Positions 10,821 to 22,647 of a DNA stretch of 59,735 bases are shown here, in pieces. The position numbers were made by a program, and so were the translations under genes. This DNA comes from Candidatus Altimarinota bacterium (GTDB lineage Bacteria > Patescibacteriota > Gracilibacteria > BD1-5 > UBA2023). The notes beneath the pieces were generated by a model. That model worked only from the letters and a program-made list of their open reading frames with translations, searched no databases and was not told where the DNA came from. The stretch is from contig JANQGT010000006.1 in the NCBI GenBank assembly GCA_028277205.1, forward strand, positions 1 to 59,735. The letters run 5' to 3'. Numbering within the stretch: the first letter of the stretch is position 1; each line of letters begins with the position of its first letter.

Positions 10821-10870
10821 AAAACACCCCCGGAATTCGAGAGCGTTTTCTAAAATTGGATATGATCCGA

Positions 10871-11635
10871 CTAGTCATCTATGAGGATGGCTCCTGCTTT
10901 GCTAAGCAAATCATACAGCTTGTCAAGATTTCCGCTGTCTCGAGAAAACCACTCTTTCGTGAAAGAAGGAAAATCCATGAAATATACTCCATCTTTCGCT
11001 GCTTCCAGAGAAGATCTTGATATCCGCATGCCCGCCAATTCCTCTCATGAAATATTCATAAACATAACATTGTCGAGCTTTGCTCCCGTGAGATCAGCCT
11101 CTGAAAGATTGGCTCATCGAAGGTCTGCATAGGCTAAATCCGCATTGCGCAGATTCGCGCCTTGTAAATTCAAATCTCTTTCACCGGCCGATTGACGGAG
11201 GCGGCGCAGATCCGCGTCTTGTAAATTGGCTCAGGACAGATCAACTTCCCACATTTTTGCGCGATACAATCGAGCTCCTTGAAGATTTGAACCGGAGAGA
11301 TTCGCTTGAAAGAACAGCATTTTCTCCGGGAAAACATAGCCTGAAAGATCGATTCATTCCAGGTTGCCAGTCACCCTAATCCTATCGCCATGGCCAGGCT
11401 TCCAAAATATACTAATCTCCGCATTGTCCCTGTCTTGTATATTCAGGACACTTCGAAGGTTTCGAACTTCCATTCCAAGATCAACGACATCATGCTCTAC
11501 GAATGAGCAGGATGGTCATATATCATCCAGTCAGAGGGTATCGCGCGTATCGTGGACGACTTCGTCCCTCGTGAATTCTGGATTCGGGTCTCCGCGATCA
11601 AGTCAACCAGCCTCACCAAACTCGCTATAAGCCAT
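10871..11635 (-). CDS. Pentapeptide-repeat protein
   Basis: 254 residues, ATG to TAG, with seven UGA-Gly codons; in standard code it would be shattered. From about residue 105 it carries A(N/D)LxG-type pentapeptide repeats (for example LSGSNLQGA, LSGANLQDADL, LRGANLSEADL), which form a right-handed quadrilateral beta-helix. Two UGA codons fall exactly at the expected Gly of LSGAN and LRGAN, which is strong internal evidence for UGA as Gly. The N-terminal third is acidic and non-repetitive; a helical tail of about 45 residues follows the repeats. The molecular partner cannot be inferred. A second pentapeptide protein lies at 30.4 kb. Confidence 0.85.
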
Positions 11636-11789
11636 ATGTGTGAGATATTAGATATTAAAATACCACAAGGCATCTTTATATTATCCTGTATTTTACGACA
11701 ATGCAAATAATTATCACAAAAAAATCTCCCCATCTTGAGAAGATATTTTTTCAAAAGACACATGAGCATCGGGAATCGGGAATCGAGCG

Positions 11790-11990
11790 CTATCGCAGCT
11801 TTGTGTTTTGCTCTCGGTAGACACCGCGGATGATCGCGCTCTCGCGTATTTTTCGTCTCGTCGGCTCTTTCGTAAATCGCTTGCGCGCCCGAAGCCTGTT
11901 TGCTGTGCGGGTCTGAAAGAATGTCTTTTTATATCGCAGGATGAGTTTTTCGTCCGTTTCTCCCTGCTTTTTGATCGCGTAGGCTATCAC
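11790..11990 (-). CDS. rpsU: 30S ribosomal protein bS21
   Basis: 66 residues, basic, matching bS21 in size and in the RKRFTKEPTRRKIRESA segment that corresponds to the family's conserved basic helix. Start is GTG, preceded by a clear Shine-Dalgarno AAGGAG with about 7 nt spacing, one of few obvious ones in this window. bS21 is a late-assembling protein of the small subunit near the anti-Shine-Dalgarno region. It lies 37 bp downstream of the 980-aa gene on the same strand and could be co-transcribed. Confidence 0.75.
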   Translation of the reverse strand: MIAYAIKKQGETDEKLILRYKKTFFQTRTANRLRARKRFTKEPTRRKIRESAIIRGVYREQNTKLR

Positions 11991-12027
11991 GTCTTTACTC
12001 CTTCATTAGAAAAAATAAGCCCGCCCA

Positions 12028-14970
12028 TTATACAGGTTTCCCCTCCGAGTCAAATGTTTTTCGCATACGCGTCTCGAATGCCGGGAAATTGAATGTATTG
12101 TCCGCGTAAAACAAGTCGGGGACTTTCTGGCTGGCATGACGCGCCATACCCTCACGATCGCCCTGTCCATCGCGTGTGTGCTCGTGATCCGTCTGAAAAT
12201 TGAGATACCAAAGCCGCGTCTCGAGCTGATCGAGCGTAGCGGGTACGGGCAGCTGGATGCCAAATACCCGGAAAAGCGATCCGAGTAAAATCACCCGTTC
12301 ACGCTCCGAGAGTCCGTTTTCGGGAGTGATGGCGTCGCCGGGGTACCCCTCGCTGATGACGCGCAGGACATTATGGAGATCTGCACCGAAAAATCCGAAT
12401 CCGCCCGACTCGAAAAAAGCGAGGGTATCGACGGTATTTCGGATGGCGCGCTCCCGATCCGCCTCATCATCGGGCAGGGGAATATCGAGCTCCAGTCCGC
12501 TCGCCTGTTCGCGGACAGTCGCGATCGGTCCGTCCATGCGGACGAGGTAGCGCGTATCGGGACTCGCGCGCTCGGGACGATATTCGTCGTACGGGGTGAA
12601 TTTGTACGACTGCGAAATAACAGCAGTCTCGACTCAGACTGTCGCATCCATCGTGCGACGACTGATCGCATCGAGCGCCTCACTATCGATCGTCCCCATC
12701 ATGTACGCTGCGACGTGCCGATCGTTTGCTTCGGCGGTTTGGAGTGCGGCTTCGATGACGATGAGCTGTATGAGTGCTTTGCGAAGCTCGGGATTTTTCA
12801 CACCATTCGCATCCAAAAATGCCTGTGCCGTGCGCAGGACGTAGTCTTGTGCAGTTTCACCATTCGCTTGCTTGACATCATTTTTGGCAATATATCAGCG
12901 CCACTCGCTGACAAACGCTCGGCGCGAAGCCGCAGAAATCTCAAACGGTTTTTCGCTGTCTGCATCCGTCTGGGGCACTCCGAGGAGCGCGCGCCACTCT
13001 TCGGAGAGTTCGTCGGAGTACATTTCAATCGCGCCAGCATGCGCCTGCGTATCGCGATCCGCCTTTGCGCGGCGCAGTCGCTGCAGCACCACGATGAGCT
13101 CTGTTACTACGCTCTCGCGCTGCTCTTCGGGGATTTTCGCCATGAGCTCTCGAAAGGGCGCATAGACGTTTGAGAGTTTTACACCCGAGAAAACAGTAGC
13201 GTCAAGACAGGCGGAAAACTCCTCATGATGCTCGATGAGAAGGGTACGAGTCGCCTCGGAAATGCCGAATTTTTCACATATCCCCGCGAGCTTTTTTCGC
13301 TGCGCCGTATCCGTCTCATCCAGATCGAAAAACGCCCGAAGCCCCTCCACACCGTGATCACTCTCGGCTATGGCGGATCGGATGCCGCGATGCAGGGCGA
13401 TATGATCGTGATAGACGTTTTCGTAGAGGGTGCGCCAGATATTGCGATCCTCTGGTGAAATCGCGGCATCATACACCTGAGTCTCGAAATACGCCAGTAC
13501 CTCGGGATTTCTCGACATTTCCGGATATTTTTCGAGCATATCCCGCATTGCTTCAAATGACATTTCCCCCTTTGCGATAGAAATATCGGCGATAAAATCG
13601 CGAGCCTGCGAATGAGCAAGCAGTGCGTCCCGAACAGAAGCATGCGTACGAAGCTCGGAGGACAGAAATCGCACCGAATCAGGAACCGCCTCGACGAGAC
13701 GTACTACGGTGGGTATATCCCGGAGAATATTTTTTCAAAGAAGCGCGATATCATACGGCGACTGTGAAAGGTGCGCCGTAACGGTATCGAATTGCCCCTC
13801 AAGATCTGCGACAGAGCGGATATTCCCGAGTGCCTGTCTCCCCTCGCTGGTCGGACGATCGATCAGTTTTCCAGTACTCCTGAGAGCATCGGCGCGGGAC
13901 GGATTATCGATGACGTCAAATGGAATGATATCCGACGGCACCGACTGTTCACGAGTATGAGATGAACGTAGAAAGGTGTACAGATAGATATAATCATGCC
14001 ATTTTTCGTAGGGGATCGCATGCCAGAGAGAGCTGACGGGATTGCTTTCTGCGAGTCCTGAAAATTTCTCTGTCTGTGAAAAGTAGTATGCCGTTTTCTC
14101 CGGATCCGCGAAAAACTCCGCGGGAACGTATTTGACGATATGTCGACCAATGCGCTCTCAGCCAATGCGCGTGATACCACTCGAAAACACCATCTCCGCC
14201 ACTGCGATACACGCCTCGGGATCGAGTGCGCGCAGGTGTCGCTCGTCCAGGCGATCGTGGTACGCGAGAAAAAAATCCGCCGCCATATCCGGAGGAAACG
14301 CCGCTACGACAGCGGGAAACCGGATCGCATCCTCCGCCACGCGCGTGCGAATGCTCTCGGGAAGCGGAGTGCGCTCATGCGCATCGAGGTATTTGAGGAT
14401 ATGCCGGTTTTGCGCGAATGCCGCCTCTAGAAACCCGGGCTTGCTTTTGAGAGCGTTGGGGGTGTGTTGCCAGTTTCTTGCCAGTCCGTGAATCGCGGAC
14501 AGGGCAATATCGGGGCTTTTTTTGCGCAGAGACTCGGGCAGATTTTCGTACAGAGTCGCGATACCGACGGCATCGAGCACGGACTTTCCCACCTCATCTG
14601 CAAACAGCGATACCGGTATCCCGCCGAGTATCGCGGGATCGGCGACCAGCTGCGCACGCAGATCGTCATCAATGCGCGATGAGGCATCCGCGGACGTATC
14701 GGCAAGCGTCGCATAGACGATTTCGAGAATGGCGACGGACTGGGTTTCCGGGGCACCGGATTTTGCTTTCATCACCGAGAGGCATTCCCGGATATGCTTT
14801 TGCAGTATTTTCTTGCCTTCGGGATTTTCGGCGTACTGAGCGGCGTATCAGACGATGCGCTCCACCGCTCGTCTGCTCGGCAGGCTGTCGCGAGCTTTTT
14901 CGAGTCCCTCGCGAAGTCCGGATGCAGACTCTAGAGACGCAGGACTCGGGGCTTCTCATCTGGGGGTCAT
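12028..14970 (-). CDS. Large alpha-helical protein of unknown function (980 aa)
   Basis: One continuous 980-residue code-25 frame from ATG 14970 to TAA, interrupted by six UGA codons (near 14958, 14848, 14158, 13735, 12895, 12634) that would break it in the standard code. Predicted to be almost entirely helical and soluble, with no signal peptide or membrane helix. No catalytic motif is recognisable; short segments recall helical-repeat proteins. The start is fixed by a promoter (TTGACG-N18-TATGAT) about 22 nt upstream. Monocistronic or followed by rpsU. Conservation of an open frame over nearly 3 kb makes it a real gene, but no function can be offered. Confidence 0.75.
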
Positions 14971-14998
14971 GTACACAGATAATAATACTAACCCTCGC

Positions 14999-15028
14999 AT
15001 CATAGCACACTCTCCGGATTTTCGTCAA
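14999..15028 (-). promoter_or_regulatory. Promoter for the 980-aa protein gene
   Basis: Minus strand: TTGACG (15023-15028), 18-bp spacer, TATGAT (14999-15004). The predicted leader is about 22 nt, without a Shine-Dalgarno motif. Confidence 0.7.
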
Positions 15029-15571
15029 AATCCGAAAAATCGCACTAAAATACTTCAGATATTTCGCTAATTCATCTGGACTACTCGGCTCGCTCTCGAA
15101 ACACGCATCGTGATATTCGACTTCTTTTATCATCGTGATATGATATATAACATCACTCCTGCCGCCTGCGATCTTGTCGATGAATACCGCTTTGTTTTCA
15201 CGATGAATTTTAGTCGTTTAGAGCTTTCAGCTCGTCGAAATGTGTCCATACGATCCCAAGTGCAATCAGAGCATTTTGCCTACGAAATACGCAAAAGAAG
15301 CACTGAATCAAAGAATTGTTTTCAAACGGTGAAAAGGTACCGCCGCATATTTTGTGTGATCGTCTGCGACAGAATAGTCGGTCAGGCTGTAACCGTGTGA
15401 ATACGTGCATTCCAAAAGTTGCTGACACAAATGGTGAAAAACGCTTTTTATTCGAAAAAATCCGTTCTCCGACCAGGGATTCAACACTGCATGCCAACAG
15501 GACCTACCCAAAAAAATCGAACTGAAAACCTGTATTGAAAGCACTGCTTGCGATTTTGTCCCTCTGATACT
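15029..15571. other. Gene-free interval with a dispersed-repeat copy
   Basis: No convincing gene in either strand in code 25. It contains the short form of the dispersed repeat described separately (about 15434-15486: AAAAACGCTTTTT ... TTCTCCGACCAGGGA) preceded by TTGCTGACACAAA, a 13-mer that recurs at about 23703. Confidence 0.5.
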
Positions 15572-18500
15572 CTATCCCTCCGACTCTCGCGTCCGCCTCC
15601 TGCGCCCGACAAATATTCGTGCAATATGCCGCCTGAAAAATGAAAATATCCGCGAGATCCATCCCGGTCCGTGCGACCGGACAAACAACTCGTAAAACAG
15701 CGCCGGAATGACAAAGAGTGTCATGGTCGCTCCCGCCACCAGCCCAAAGACGACAGTGAACGAAAGTCCCGCCCAAAACTCATCCTGAAATGCCAGAGGC
15801 AGCATCCCAAATATCGTGGTGAGCGTCGTGAGGATGATGGGCGCGAGGCGCGATTTTCCCGCTTCGATGATGGCGTGTTTCATATCGGAGTCTCTCTCCA
15901 GATTGTATTTCATGCGGTCTATGAGGATGATCGCATTATTGACGACGATACCCGTCAGCGCGATAAATCCGATGGCAAACGGCATACTGTACGGATTTCC
16001 CGTGACGTAGAGTCCGATATTGACTCCCAAAAGCGCGAGGATGACGGAGTAGAGAATGATTGCGGGCTGCGCGTAAGAATTGAACTGCAATACGAGCACA
16101 GCGAAAATCCCCAAAAGCGCGAGGATAAAAGACGTCACGGTCGACTGGATGAGCTCGGCATTTTCCTCGCCTTCTCCGCTCGCCTCGTAGGAGACGCCGG
16201 TCGGAAAATCATACACCTCGGCGAATGCCAGATAGGCGCTCTGGATGTCGGCGGTCCGACTGATAAATTCTCGCTCCAGATCGGTCTCCGCCCTCAGGAC
16301 GATTTTCGTATCCTCTCGGTCGATGGAGTCGACGCTCTGTGCGAGCTGAAATCGCGCGACATCCTCGACGGCGATGCTGCCGCCATTGGTCGGGATACGC
16401 AGTCGCTCGATGGCGCTCGGATCGACACTGTCAGCAAAACGCGAACTTTTTATGATGATATCCGCATCAAATGCCCGCTCCTTCATAGAGCCGACACCGA
16501 TACCGTCCACGCTGCCGGATACGATACCGCGCACGGTACCGGGCGTGAGTCCGAGTCGCGAGAGTGCCTCGGTATCGTACTCCAGGACAAACTGTCCCGG
16601 CGTATCCTGGCTTGAGAGGCTTGCGTTTTTCGTGCCCTCCACGCCCTCGAGATAGGCTTTGAATTCTTCGCCGACAGCCCGGAGCGTGTCGAGATCTTTG
16701 GTAGAGGAGGCGACGAGCTTGATCCCGACGGGCTTCACGCCAGGAGGTCCGCCCGCCTGGACTGCGATTTCCGCAGAGAGATTATTTCGCCGGAGAAATT
16801 CGATTTTCCCCGAAATCTCCTCCTCGACTCCAAAGCTGTCGCGCAGTCACCTCTCATCGCGCAGATCTTTTTCCGCGAGCATCACGGTCATGCCGATAGA
16901 GTTGTCGAGTACGGATATGTAGAAATACTCCACCTCGGGAATTTCCGCAAGCACATCATGAATCTGGGGCAAAAACGGCGTGAGGTTTTCGGTCACTGTT
17001 CCCTTTTCGGCGGTGGCGGTGATGTTTATCTGCTTATTGTCCCCCGAGGGAAACAGCGTAAATCCGATGGAAGGACTCAGAAACATGAATGTCATGACGA
17101 GCGCGACAACGGGTGAAAATATCAGGATGATCCGCCGAAACCGCGTCTGGATAAATCGCGTCAAAAGAAATCCGTACCCACCCCGCAGTCCGCCGATGAG
17201 TCGCTCCGAAAAAGAGACTCGCTCCTCTTCGGGAGTTTTGTTTTCGCGGTCATGAGCCAAAAGCATTTTCACATCCGCATCCAGAAATCGCTCGGCATCA
17301 GGAGTGTTTGTATACTTTTTACTGTCGCGATTGAGCTTGTAAAATATCGCCGAGTTGAGCGTGAGCGACAGTACGAGCACCGCCAAGAGCGTCGAGAAAA
17401 CGGTGATGGGAATGAACGCGAGATATTTTCCGAGGATATCCGGGAGCGTGAGCATCGGTACGAAGACGACGAGCGTCGTGACCGCACCGGAAATAAGCGG
17501 ATATTTCAGCTCGCGAATGGCAAGCAGCACGGCATGTTTCGGGGTAAATCCGAGGCGCATTTTCTGCGATGCGCCCTCGACGATGACGATGATCGTGTCT
17601 ATAGAGATACCGAGCGTGAGGACGAGGCTGAAATTCGTAAGAAAATTGAGCGTGAGACCCAGAGCGTCGAGCACGAAAAACGTCACGAGAAAACCAAGCG
17701 GCAGCACGATGGACGTATTGATCGCCTGTTTGAGTCCGATGAATAACAGCAAAACGAGAAACACGAGCCCAAACGTTTGCAGCGCGCTTTGCGAGAGATC
17801 GCCGTAGTCGCGCTTGATTTCCTCGGAGAGGTCCAGTCCGTAGACGATGTTTGTCCCGGAAAATTCCTGCGTCTCAAGCAGCTTTTTGATATTTTCCTTT
17901 GCGTTGTCGGCGGTGGAAAAAATATCCGTTCCCTTACTTTTATTGAATGTCAAAAGTGCCTGCGGGCGCAGTGTTTCGCTCTGTCCGCCGTTTTCCTCCG
18001 AGAGCGGTCCAAATCCGAGTCGACGTACCGTCTCGTCCTCATAGTCGCGACGGGTGGTGGCGATATCGCGAAGCTTGACATTTGAGTCGCCGCGAGTGAC
18101 GACGGTGAGATCCATGAGCTCGTCTATCGAGCTAAACTCTCCCTCGATCCGAAAGTCATAGGAGAGATTTTCCACTCGATAGTTTCCGATCGGACGATTT
18201 TGGTGGTAGTCGCGGATCGTGCTTGCGATCGATTCGATAGAGATGCCGAGCGACTCCAGCTGCTCATGGCGAACGATGATCTCGTATTCAAATTCGGCGT
18301 CTCCGGCGACGTCGATGGTCGTCACGCCGTCTTTTCCTTCGAGTTCGTCTTTCATCCGGCGAGCCAGATCGATGATACGCTCCTGCGGGATATCCGTATC
18401 CTCGCTATACAGGAGCGCCTGAAACATGACCTGTGAATTGCTCGATATCTCGGTAACGGTGGGATCCTCGGCATCCGACGGAAATGATACTTTGTCCAAA

Positions 18501-18913
18501 GCGGAATTGACATCGACGATCGTGTCATTGACATCCACACCATTTTCGAGCTCGATCGTCGTACTCGAAAATCCGAGCCGACTCGTGGAAGTAATTTTCT
18601 TGATGCCTTCGAGGTCTTTGATTTCCTGCTCGACTTTATCGGTGATGAGATCGTCTATGTCCTCCGGACCGACTCCCTGATAGATCGTAGTGATCTGCAG
18701 GATACCGAAATCTATTTCGGGGTTGCTTTCTTTCGGGATGACAAAGAGCGCACCCACACCGAGGATGATGACCATGAGCACGAGCAAAAACGACATCCGG
18801 TACTGCACCACCCAAAATCCGAAAAATCCGGACTCGAGCGAGCGGATAAACCGGGTGATACGGCTGTCGGTATCGTGCGAGCCCGGCTCGGGCGTTTCGT
18901 GTTCGTGCGGCAT
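15572..18913 (-). CDS. RND-family efflux transporter (AcrB/MdtC-like)
   Basis: 1113 residues, typical length for a resistance-nodulation-division pump protomer. One UGA-Gly at 16847 joins the two halves. Features: N-terminal membrane helix (about 38-58), a large periplasmic-type porter domain, a helix bundle, then the repeated second half with its own porter loop and helices, and a charged tail. The sequence NPEIDFGILQITTIYQGV and the VEQEIKDLEGIKKITS segment match RND family signatures. It would export hydrophobic compounds using proton motive force. It is third in a row with an AbrB-type regulator and a lipoprotein adaptor (21 bp gap). No outer-membrane channel gene is present in the window. 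Confidence 0.92.
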
Positions 18914-18934
18914 GGGAAATGACGATATGAGGGT

Positions 18935-21043
18935 TTACTCGACGACTTCGAGATAGGAAGTGTTTGGATTGTAGTTTTCGAGGCTCGTAGTCACCACGCG
19001 CGTCTCCGGCGAAAGATCGGAAACAAGCTCGACCCGGGTCCCGCGGATGGCGCCGATATCGACGCGTTTTCGTACTGGGATGCCGTCTTCGAGGATATAC
19101 AGCGTCCCAGAGTTTCCGGATACGGTCTCGAAAATATTGACCGGTAAAAGCGCAAATTCGTAGGAAACCGGTATGCGCGCCGTGACAAAATCTCCAAGCT
19201 GGCGAAGTCCGCTCTCGGCGCGTACCAGGACCTCGTATGAGAGCGTATCGTCGGCGACGCTCGATATAGAGTACACCGTCCCCGTAAACGTGCTCTCTCG
19301 CGATGAGAGGGGAATAGCCGATCCGAGCGCGATGCGCGAGATCTCCTCGCTCGACAGCGATAGCGATGCCTCCTGTACGACCGTGCTCGACAGTGATACG
19401 AGCGGCGTGCCGGACGAGACCTCCTGTCATCGCTCGACGGCGATGTCAGTGATTTTCCCGGAAATCGGGGCGCGCACGGAGAGTCGGGCGTAGTCCCGCT
19501 CTGATCTCACGAGAGCGATGCGGGCGTCCTCTATGGAGTTTCGCAGGGAGGCGAGCGTGGTCGTTTTGTTTCTCTGGGCATTATCGAGATTGACACGCGC
19601 CTGCTCCAGAGCGATCTCCGCATTTTTCACACTGTCGGTCGTCCCGATCTCCTCTCGGTCGAGAGAGATCTCGGATGTCCTGTCCTGCGTGACCAGATTG
19701 TCCCGCTGGATCTGGATCTGCGTGACGAGAGAGGCGATATTTTGCTTCGAGCTTTCGATGCTGGCGCGAGTGGACTCCAGGCTCTTTTTTTGGACGTCGA
19801 GCGACTTTTCCTGTACTTCCAGATTTTTTTGCGATATCGCCTCATCGTCTCGATACTGATCGATGAAATTCGTCACGGTATTTTGAAACGACGAGACAAA
19901 TGTCGCGTACATCGTCTGCAGTGTCGTCTCGTATCCGGAAAATGTCGAGAGGTGTCCGTCTATGGTCGTCTGGGTAAAATCCGATGAGGGAATGGAGTTT
20001 TCGAGTACGTTTTTCATCTCGGCGAGAAATGTGCGCATCGTGGCATACAGCTCGTCGAGTCGCTCGATTTCAAAGACGAGATTCGACTCCGAGAGATTTC
20101 TGTGATTGACCGTCGAAAGCGAATCGGACGTCCTGATGATATCCTCGAGCATCGTCTCGGTGCGATCGCGCTGGATAGCGTTTTGCGCACCGAGAAACCG
20201 ATCAAATTCATCGTTTTTCGCCTGATTTATATCCGTCACACCCAAAAGCTCGTCCGCATCAAATGTGACATTATCCACAAATTTTACGAGATCGGAGCGG
20301 TAGACATTGTAGCTATTGAAATAATTTCCGACGGTATCCTGATTTTTCGCGAGTGTCTGCTCGTGACTCTGCACGCTCTGCTCGTACGATGCCTCGGACT
20401 GCTCCAGCGAGAGCTCGGCGTTTTCCAGATCCAGCTGCAGTTTTTGCAGATCGACGCGGGCTTTCTGGAGGTCGTTTTCCAGCTTTTCGATCTCGCGTGC
20501 GGCGGTGGAGTTTTCATCGCTGAGGTCGCTCGTGGATCGCGATATGGACGCCTGTGCCAGACGCTCGGTCGCATCCGCCTTTGCGGTCGCGAGATCTTTT
20601 TCCGCGCGCTGATAGGACAGATTGGCATCCGCGATCGCCTTGTCGAGCGAGATGGCAGTTCTTTCAAGCTCTATTTCGCGGGACTGTAGCGTATTTCGCG
20701 AGCGCTCCAGTGTATTGCCATACGAGGCGATCGTATCCTGCAGCGACACGACGACCTGTCATTCGCTCACGACATCGCCCGCCTTGACGAGGATAGCGCC
20801 GACTCGCCCCTGCACGAGACTGGAGACCTGCACGCTGTCCACCGGCTCGATGGTCGCCACTTTTTCGATGACGCTGTCCCGTCCAAATGACGAAATCGGC
20901 GCCACCTCGACCCGGTACGCGGTCTTCTCGATACCGGTTTCCGTCTCGCCGGTACCGGTCTCCTCGGTATCCGAGCCGGAGGAAAAACACGACGAGAGAA
21001 CCAAGACAGAGCAAAAAACCGGAATGAAAATCGTACGAGACAT
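18935..21043 (-). CDS. RND/HlyD-type periplasmic adaptor lipoprotein
   Basis: 702 residues, long for the family because of an extended coiled-coil hairpin. Lipobox LSSC gives a lipidated Cys at about residue 19. A first half-lipoyl segment (VQVSSLVQGRVGAILVKAGDVVSEG) and its partner (LSVRAPISGKITDIAVERGQEVSSG) bracket roughly 390 residues of heptad-rich helices. Both half-motifs are completed by UGA-Gly (20759 and 19427). A beta-barrel and membrane-proximal domain follow. It should link the RND pump to the outer envelope. Two UGA codons would split it into three frames in standard code. It starts 7 bp after the AbrB-type gene. Confidence 0.9.
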
Positions 21044-21050
21044 AGAGATA

Positions 21051-21341
21051 TTATTGAGGATGATTTTTATGAGTAGTGTCAGCTCCCGCCCCTATTTCCT
21101 CTCGCATGTACTCCAGGATCTCGGCGAGATCGGAGTTTTTCACGAGACCGACGGCACGATCATGTTTTGTGATGACCAGCAGAGTGTCGCCCGGCTCGAT
21201 GCCCGTGAGCTTACGAACTTCTTTCGGGATGACGACCTGTCCTTTCGCGCCTACACTCACGGTGCCGTGCATTTTGACAGCGCATTGATTTGCGAGCGAG
21301 TCAAATGCTTTTGTATCATGTGTTTTTGAGTCTTTCGACAT
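21051..21341 (-). CDS. AbrB/SpoVT/MazE-type DNA-binding regulator
   Basis: 96 residues. The swapped-hairpin AbrB domain is clear at about residues 25-70: GTVSVGAKGQVVIPKEVRK followed by GIEPGDTLLVIT. Such proteins bind DNA as dimers. It is the first gene of the adaptor/RND operon and probably its regulator. An 11-bp inverted repeat flanks its promoter and start codon (see 21333-21387), suggesting autoregulation. No toxin gene accompanies it, so it is not an evident antitoxin. Confidence 0.85.
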   Translation of the reverse strand: MSKDSKTHDTKAFDSLANQCAVKMHGTVSVGAKGQVVIPKEVRKLTGIEPGDTLLVITKHDRAVGLVKNSDLAEILEYMREEIGAGADTTHKNHPQ

Positions 21342-21387
21342 TTGTCGGAAATCAGAAGAAAAGTATGAAAAGTGGGAAATGTCGAAA
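21333..21387 (-). promoter_or_regulatory. Candidate operator of the AbrB-RND operon
   Basis: Perfect 11-bp inverted repeat TTTCGACATTT (21333-21343) and AAATGTCGAAA (21377-21387), 33 bp apart. One arm covers the start codon region of the regulator gene, the other lies at the predicted transcription start. This fits binding by the encoded AbrB-type protein, but binding is inferred. Confidence 0.5.
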
Positions 21388-21390
21388 AAT

Positions 21391-21419
21391 AGTATAGTTT
21401 AGGTAGTATAAAAATGCAA
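21391..21419 (-). promoter_or_regulatory. Promoter of the AbrB-RND operon
   Basis: Minus strand: TTGCAT (21414-21419), 17-bp spacer, TATACT (21391-21396), about 43 nt upstream of the ATG. Confidence 0.65.
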
Positions 21420-21571
21420 GAAAAAATGTTTTTTCATATTCATAAGCGAAGTATTTCGACGGTGCATGGGCAGAGCTGAGTGAGTGTTTGAATGCTTTCG
21501 GGCAGACGTCGATCCGCTAACATATGGGATATAAATCACCTTCGGACATATTCGAGATATTTAGCAGACTG

Positions 21572-22453
21572 TTACTGCTCGTCATGTAAATGCGATTCGT
21601 CTTCTTCGTGAGTATGCTCGCGATCATGATCGTGATGACGGTCGTGATCGTGGGCGTGATCATGATCGTGGGCGTGCTCGCCGCCGAAAGTGTGTAAAAG
21701 CGAATTGAATCCAAATACAAATCCTATCCCCACGAGGATGAGTAAAAATCGCAGGATATCCCGGATGCCCCCCTCGCGTCATCGCGAGAGCGGCATCATA
21801 TCGGACAGTGCGATGTAGAGGAGTCCTCCCGCATTGAAAGCGATGAGGATGGGCGTGATCCGATCGATCGAATCGAGAAACGGATACATCGCAAGCGCTC
21901 AAAAAATCCCGCCGCTTGCGGCGACGGAGTACGAAAGAAATGATCCGCGATTCATGACGTAGTTTGCAAAATTTTGCGGGAGCGCGTGCAGCAGGATCAC
22001 CACCGAGAGCAAAATCCCCGTCTCAAAACCGGCTGCAAACCCGGTATACAGGACGATACCGTGAAAGCCATTATGTAAAAAAGTCCCCATATTCATGAGC
22101 GTCCCGTGATGCGAGTGCGCATGGGCGATGCTGTCGTCGCGAGGGTGATCGCCATCGCCTCTCACATGGGAAAGGTCATGACAGTGATGATAGTGCACGA
22201 GCGTCTCGACGAGCGCGAAAACAAGCACCCCCGAGAGTAAAAATATCGCAAACTCCTCTCCGGAGAGCTTTGCGGACGCCTCGGGGAGAAATTCAAAAAA
22301 GACAGTCGCGAGGATCGTCCCAGTAGCAAAAGCGACAAACCACGAAAACGCCGATATGATGCGATATCGCAGGGGCAAGAGCGCGAACGCGATACAAACG
22401 AGAAGGAGGGTGATACCGACATTCGCGACAAGCGAAGAAAGCCAGAAAGTCAT
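21572..22453 (-). CDS. ZIP-family metal transporter, His-rich
   Basis: 293 residues from the chosen ATG; an in-frame ATG at 22597 would add 48 residues, but an extended -10 (TGGTATACT, 22479-22484) lies about 20 nt before 22453 and favours the shorter form. About eight membrane helices. The paired ZIP metal-site helices are present: HNGFHGIVLYTGF and LHALPQNFANY. The loop between helices 3 and 4 is His-rich, and the C-terminus is an extreme His/Asp repeat (HDHDHAHDHDRHHDHDREH), reached through two UGA-Gly codons. Zn2+ or another divalent metal is the likely substrate; direction cannot be read from sequence. Stop TAA. Confidence 0.88.
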
Positions 22454-22647
22454 AGAAATCAAAAAAAGATGCCCCTGCAGTATACCAGAGCCGTCAAGTG
22501 TTTTTGATTTTTCATCGTGAGATTTTAGTATTTGCGCCTCCGATTTCGGGATGACGCTATTATCTGCAAATGCATTGCAGAATAGCAGCATAGTCAAAGC
22601 AATGCTTTCGATATGATTTTTTGGATTTTATTGATACCGTGTCAATA

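Noticed and set aside
11497-11769. 90-residue minus-strand frame with a Lys/Leu-rich start
   Set aside because: It overlaps the start of the pentapeptide gene in another frame, and the pentapeptide frame is clearly coding.
21051-21341. AbrB-type protein as antitoxin of a toxin-antitoxin pair
   Set aside because: No toxin gene is adjacent; the neighbours are an efflux adaptor and pump.
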